Part shown: positions 60,537 to 64,000 of the stretch, piece after piece | Layout: every line of letters starts with the position of its first letter | How positions within the stretch are numbered: the first letter of the stretch is position 1 | NCBI GenBank assembly: GCA_023664305.1 | Contig: JAMPFT010000015.1 | Coordinates: 1 to 64,000, forward strand | Length of the DNA stretch: 64,000 bases | Reading direction: 5' to 3' | DNA from: a bacterium | Lineage (GTDB): Bacteria; Bacillota; Clostridia; Lachnospirales; Lachnospiraceae | Notes under the pieces: model-generated | Told to the model about the DNA's origin: nothing | The model's input: the letters and a program-made list of their open reading frames with translations, nothing else | Databases searched by the model: none | Made by a program: the position numbers and the translations under genes

Positions 60537-61727
60537 CTACGCCCTCTTTTCCCCGCCTTTCCCGAGGGCCAGCACACACAGCACCAACACGATCGGAAAA
60601 CCGATCCCGGCAAGGACGCCCGTCTGAAGATTGTCCCCCGCCATCTGGGACACACCCCCGACAATCGCAGGCCCCACCGTTCCGCCGAGATCCCCCGCCA
60701 GCGCCAGAAGCGCAAACATCGCCGTCCCGCCCGCCGGAAGAACGGTTGACGATATACTGATAGACCCGGGCCACATGATTCCTACCGAAAACCCACAGAC
60801 GGCACATCCGATCAGCCCAAGCAGGGGAAGGTCGGCAAGCCCGGCCAGCAAATACGCACCAAGACAAAGGATTCCGGAAGCGATCATAAATTTCTTCAGA
60901 TCAACTTTTTCGCCAAATTTCCCGTACAGGGTTCGGCTGACCGCCATAAGGAGCGCAAACCCGCAGGGGCCGGCCAGATCCCCGAAGGTTTTTGAGACAT
61001 GCAGGGCCGATTCGGCAAAGGCGGAGGCCCATTGCGCCATCGCCAATTCCGACGCTCCGGCGCATATCATCAAAAGAATGAACAGCCAGAAAATCTTCGT
61101 TTTAAACAACTGTCCCATCGTCATGCTTTGTCCCTCTTCTACCAGCGTTTCGATAGGACAGGTGGCAAAATTATAGATGTTAAAAAGCGGGATAACCGCC
61201 CAGACAACGGCCAAAATCCGCCAGCTTTCAATCCCGATCACCCAAAAGAACAGAGTGGAGCCGAGAATCACTCCCGCCGAACCCCAGCAGTAAAAGGAAT
61301 GCAGCAGGCTCATGACTCCGTCCTTGTTTTCAAAGGGACAGGCCTCCACGATCGGACTGCAAAGCACCTCAATCAGGCCGCTGCCCAGCGCGTAAATTTC
61401 AACGCATACGATAATCCCCGCAAACGGGGACGGCAGCAGCTCCGGCAGAACGGCAAGCCCCATAATTCCCAGTCCCGATGCAATCTGCGCTGTGACGACA
61501 CTTACCCGATAGCCGATCCGGTCTACGAATTTCGCGCAGACAAAATCCACCACAAGCTGCGTAAAGAAAAAACAGGTTGGGATAAACGCCAGCTGGCCGA
61601 AGGAAATCCCGTAGGTTTCATGAAAGGTCAAAAATAGCAAGGGCGCAAAATTAGCGGCAATCGCCTGCGTGATAAAGCCAAGGTAACAGGCCGCCAAGGT
61701 TTTCCGATACTTTCTCTTCGCATTCAT
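60537..61727 (-). CDS. MFS transporter
   Basis: 396 residues from ATG 61727 with GAGGAG upstream. Twelve membrane segments; the loop 2-3 motif is DFVCAKFVDRIGYRVSVVTA, and a weaker copy occurs at SRTLYGKFGEKVDLKK in the second half. It is divergent from a GH4 glycosidase and shares operators with it, so it probably imports the sugar that enzyme cleaves. Exact substrate unknown. Confidence 0.85.
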   Translation of the reverse strand: MNAKRKYRKTLAACYLGFITQAIAANFAPLLFLTFHETYGISFGQLAFIPTCFFFTQLVVDFVCAKFVDRIGYRVSVVTAQIASGLGIMGLAVLPELLPSPFAGIIVCVEIYALGSGLIEVLCSPIVEACPFENKDGVMSLLHSFYCWGSAGVILGSTLFFWVIGIESWRILAVVWAVIPLFNIYNFATCPIETLVEEGQSMTMGQLFKTKIFWLFILLMICAGASELAMAQWASAFAESALHVSKTFGDLAGPCGFALLMAVSRTLYGKFGEKVDLKKFMIASGILCLGAYLLAGLADLPLLGLIGCAVCGFSVGIMWPGSISISSTVLPAGGTAMFALLALAGDLGGTVGPAIVGGVSQMAGDNLQTGVLAGIGFPIVLVLCVLALGKGGEKRA

Positions 61728-61793
61728 CTCTCTTCTCCTCACCGCATAAATTATTTCCCTGCCGGATATTTTGCACCGCTCTGCTTTCCGCCG

Positions 61794-61907
61794 ACAGGAT
61801 TTTATCCTGTTTTGATGTCCGCGGAGACCAAACCCGTAAATCGATCATATCACACTTGAAAATTCTACCCCGGTCGGATAATATGAAATCAACAGGATGT
61901 TCATCCT
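61794..61907. promoter_or_regulatory. Divergent promoter region with two AGGAT operators
   Basis: Two inverted repeats: ACAGGAT-TTT-ATCCTGT (61794-61810) and AGGATG-TT-CATCCT (61894-61907), about 98 bp apart. For the glycosidase, TTGAAA (61856-61861), a 17-bp spacer and TAATAT (61879-61884) lie just before the second operator. For the MFS gene a TGxTATGAT-like -10 (minus strand, near 61840) lies just before the first. One regulator could bind both and loop the DNA. Confidence 0.7.
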
Positions 61908-61967
61908 ACAGATTATATCCGAACCGGAACTTCCTGTAAACAGCAAAAAACAAAGAAGGAGGAGCAT

Positions 61968-63449
61968 ATGTCATTTAAAGTCGCATTTATCGGCGCCGGC
62001 AGTATCGGATTTACAAGAGGGCTGCTGGCTGATTTACTGACCGTTCCCGAATTTCACGATATCGAGGTCGCGTTTACCGACATCAACCCCGATAACCTGA
62101 GAATGGTAACACAGCTTTGCCAGCGGGATATCGACGAGAACGGCCTTTCTGTCAAAATTCATTCCACTTTGGACCGGAGGGAGGCTTTCCGGGACGCCAG
62201 ATATGTGATCAACTGCGTCCGCATCGGTATGCTGGAGGCCTTCGCGACGGATGTGGAAATCCCGCTGAAATACGGCGTTGACCAATGTGTGGGCGATACG
62301 CTCTGTATTGGCGGTATCATGTACGGCCAGCGGGGAATAAACGCCATGCTCGGCTTCTGTAAGGATATCCGCGAGATGGCGGAGCCCGGGTGCATTCTTC
62401 TGAACTATTCGAACCCGAACGCCATGGTTACATGGGCCTGCAATCGGTACGGCGGAGTAAAAACCTACGGACTCTGCCACGGAGTCCAGCACGGACACGC
62501 GCAGATCGCGAAGGCGTTAGGCCGGGACAAAAAGGATGTTGACATCATCTGCGCGGGCTTAAATCACCAGACCTGGTACATCTCCGTAAAAACGGACGGC
62601 GTCGAGAGAACTCCCGAGCTGTATGATTTGATGTGCAGGGCGGATTTTGCGAAGGATGAAAATATCCGCCTGGATGTGATGAAGAATTTCGGCTATTACT
62701 CAACCGAGTCCAACGGCCATCTCTCCGAATATCTCATGTGGTATCGGAAGCGTCCCGAGGACATGGAAAAATGGATCAATTACAGCAGCTGGATCCAAGG
62801 AGAGACCGCGGGCTACCTCCGCGTGTGTCAGGAGAGCCGCAACTGGTTCGAGACGGACTTCCCGAACTGGCTTAAGGAGCCTGCCCGGCAGTTTCTGCCG
62901 GAAAACCGCTCCGAGGAGCACGGCAGCTATATCATCGAAGGCCTGGAGACCGGCAGGGCTTACAGAGGCCATTTCAACGTCATGAACAACGGAGCGATCA
63001 CCAATCTGCCGGACGAATGCGTGGTCGAAGTGCCCTGTTATGTGGACGGGAACGGCATATCCGTCCCAAAAGTCGGCGATCTGCCTTTCGGCTGCGCCGC
63101 CATCTGCTCCCAGAGCGTGTGGGTGCAGAAGCTGGCCGTAGAGGCAGCCGTACACGCGGATATCCGTCTGCTCTATCAGGCGGCCATGATGGATCCTCTC
63201 ACCGGCGCGGTCTGCACGCCGGACGAGATCAGGCAGATGGTTGACGAAATGCTGGTTGCCGGAGAAAGGTGGCTTCCGCAGTATGCGGAAGAGATCGCAA
63301 GGGCCAGGAAACGTCTGCAAGACAAAACTGTCCCCTGCCGCCCGGTCAAGGGCTTTACCCTTAAGCCCAAAACCGTTGCGGAGATGGCGGAGGAAAAGGC
63401 AAGATACCGGGAACTCTCTTCCGCGGCGGCAAAGGAAAATGTGAAATAA
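61968..63449 (+). CDS. Glycoside hydrolase family 4 (alpha-galactosidase/glucosidase type)
   Basis: 493 residues. FKVAFIGAGSIGFTRGLLAD is the NAD-binding start, LLNYSNPNAMVTWACNR follows, and YGLCHGVQHG and AGLNHQTWYI carry the metal-binding Cys and His of GH4. This family hydrolyses glycosides by an NAD- and Mn-dependent redox mechanism. CHGVQ and NHQTW favour the unphosphorylated alpha-galactosidase/alpha-glucosidase group over 6-phospho enzymes. It starts with an AAGGAGGAG box and is likely induced together with the divergent MFS importer. Confidence 0.87.
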   Translation: MSFKVAFIGAGSIGFTRGLLADLLTVPEFHDIEVAFTDINPDNLRMVTQLCQRDIDENGLSVKIHSTLDRREAFRDARYVINCVRIGMLEAFATDVEIPLKYGVDQCVGDTLCIGGIMYGQRGINAMLGFCKDIREMAEPGCILLNYSNPNAMVTWACNRYGGVKTYGLCHGVQHGHAQIAKALGRDKKDVDIICAGLNHQTWYISVKTDGVERTPELYDLMCRADFAKDENIRLDVMKNFGYYSTESNGHLSEYLMWYRKRPEDMEKWINYSSWIQGETAGYLRVCQESRNWFETDFPNWLKEPARQFLPENRSEEHGSYIIEGLETGRAYRGHFNVMNNGAITNLPDECVVEVPCYVDGNGISVPKVGDLPFGCAAICSQSVWVQKLAVEAAVHADIRLLYQAAMMDPLTGAVCTPDEIRQMVDEMLVAGERWLPQYAEEIARARKRLQDKTVPCRPVKGFTLKPKTVAEMAEEKARYRELSSAAAKENVK

Positions 63450-63456
63450 AACAGGA

Positions 63457-64000
63457 TCAGGTCGCAAACCCTGCATACTGCGTCATATACAGCTCATAAT
63501 ACTTTCCTTTTTCCGCAAGCAGCTCCTCGTGGCTGCCGCTCTCCACGATCTCGCCGTGATCCATGACGACGATCAGGTCCGAATCCCGGATCGTAGACAG
63601 GCGGTGCGCAATCACAATGCTGGTACGCCCCTGCATAACGCGGTGCATGGCGTCCTGTATTGCCTTTTCGGTGCGGGTATCCACATTTGAGGTGGCTTCG
63701 TCCAGGATCAAAATCTTCGGGTCGGCGACAAACGCGCGGGCAATGGCGAGAAGCTGCCGCTGCCCCTGGCTGATATTTGCGCCGGAGCCGGACAGCACCG
63801 TGTCATACCCCTGGGGCAGAAAAGCAATCATTTCCCGGCACTGACTCATTTCCGCCGCCGTCTCGATCTGTCCGTCCGTAGCCGAATCGTTTCCGTATTT
63901 CAGGTTGCTGCGGACGGTATCGGAAAACAGCACGGTATCCTGCAAAACGATCGCGGCGTTTTGCCGCAGGCTTCCCCTCGCAATATCCCTGATATTCTGT
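63457..64000 (-). CDS. ABC exporter (permease-ATPase), C-terminal part cut by window end
   Basis: The reading frame stays open to the right edge, so only the end of the gene is seen. It contains [20 protein letters not shown], the signature [17 protein letters not shown], Walker [14 protein letters not shown] and the switch [14 protein letters not shown], as in MsbA/MdlB-type fused exporters. Walker A lies outside. The first in-window start-like codon is only an internal TTG. Confidence 0.88.
   Translation of the reverse strand, partial: QNIRDIARGSLRQNAAIVLQDTVLFSDTVRSNLKYGNDSATDGQIETAAEMSQCREMIAFLPQGYDTVLSGSGANISQGQRQLLAIARAFVADPKILILDEATSNVDTRTEKAIQDAMHRVMQGRTSIVIAHRLSTIRDSDLIVVMDHGEIVESGSHEELLAEKGKYYELYMTQYAGFAT

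Overview
The window comes from a Firmicute of the Clostridia type, most likely a Lachnospiraceae-like gut anaerobe. Evidence for this is the strong AGGAGG ribosome binding sites, the protein families present (DUF3846, amidoligase, DUF2975, DUF1540, YhfC, GH4) and classical TTGACA/TATAAT promoters. Positions 1 to about 47.3 kb are one large prophage read almost entirely leftward (minus strand); 47.4-64 kb is host chromosome. No 16S rRNA or complete tRNA lies in the window, so the host is inferred from gene content only.

Prophage late region (0-23.5 kb, leftward). From right to left: a ParB-methyltransferase fusion, terminase small and large subunits (Nu1/GpA type), a gpW-like connector, a lambda-type portal, a prohead protease fused in frame to an HK97 major capsid protein, a DUF2190 cement protein and head-completion genes. 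A P2-like contractile tail follows: sheath, tube, frameshifted assembly chaperone, tape measure, X, D hub, V, U, gp25, J, I and fibres. It is a contractile-tailed phage with a lambda/HK97-like head. Two copies of one unusual promoter, carrying tandem GTAC boxes in place of a -35 element, stand in front of the terminase block and the portal block. Between these blocks sits a rightward lipoprotein moron with its own promoter and terminator. An ArpU/sigma-region-4-like protein at 30.6 kb is the obvious candidate activator.

Accessory cassette (24.3-28.4 kb, rightward). It encodes an amidoligase, an ArdC-like protein, several very small proteins, a DUF3846 protein, a gamma-glutamylcyclotransferase-like protein and two tandem XRE regulators. 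Its intergenic gaps hold two structures resembling a tRNA acceptor/T-arm minihelix and a repeated 32-bp leader.

Prophage early region (28.4-47.1 kb, leftward). It contains a split, repeat-interrupted C5 cytosine methyltransferase, the late regulator, many small genes, VRR-NUC, a PAPS-reductase-like protein, an iteron-rich putative origin next to a primase-helicase, SSB-like proteins, a DnaQ exonuclease, AbrB, a GHKL ATPase, an MT-A70 methyltransferase, a SNF2 helicase split by an intervening zinc-ribbon gene, and an HTH protein. No integrase, repressor or lysis genes are visible; they may lie left of position 1. The right edge is marked by two leftward terminators and a displaced 3' end of a relE-like gene, a likely att site.

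Host region (47.4-64 kb). In order: an ABC sugar-binding lipoprotein, a toxin-antitoxin pair, an XRE/CPBP/DUF2975 operon, DUF1540, a small membrane protein, RHH and SPFH proteins, a GNAT enzyme, a flavodoxin-like protein, TraX, YhfC, an ABC exporter with a tandem-repeat leader and palindromic operator, an MFS transporter divergent from a GH4 glycosidase, and the end of an ABC exporter cut by the window edge.
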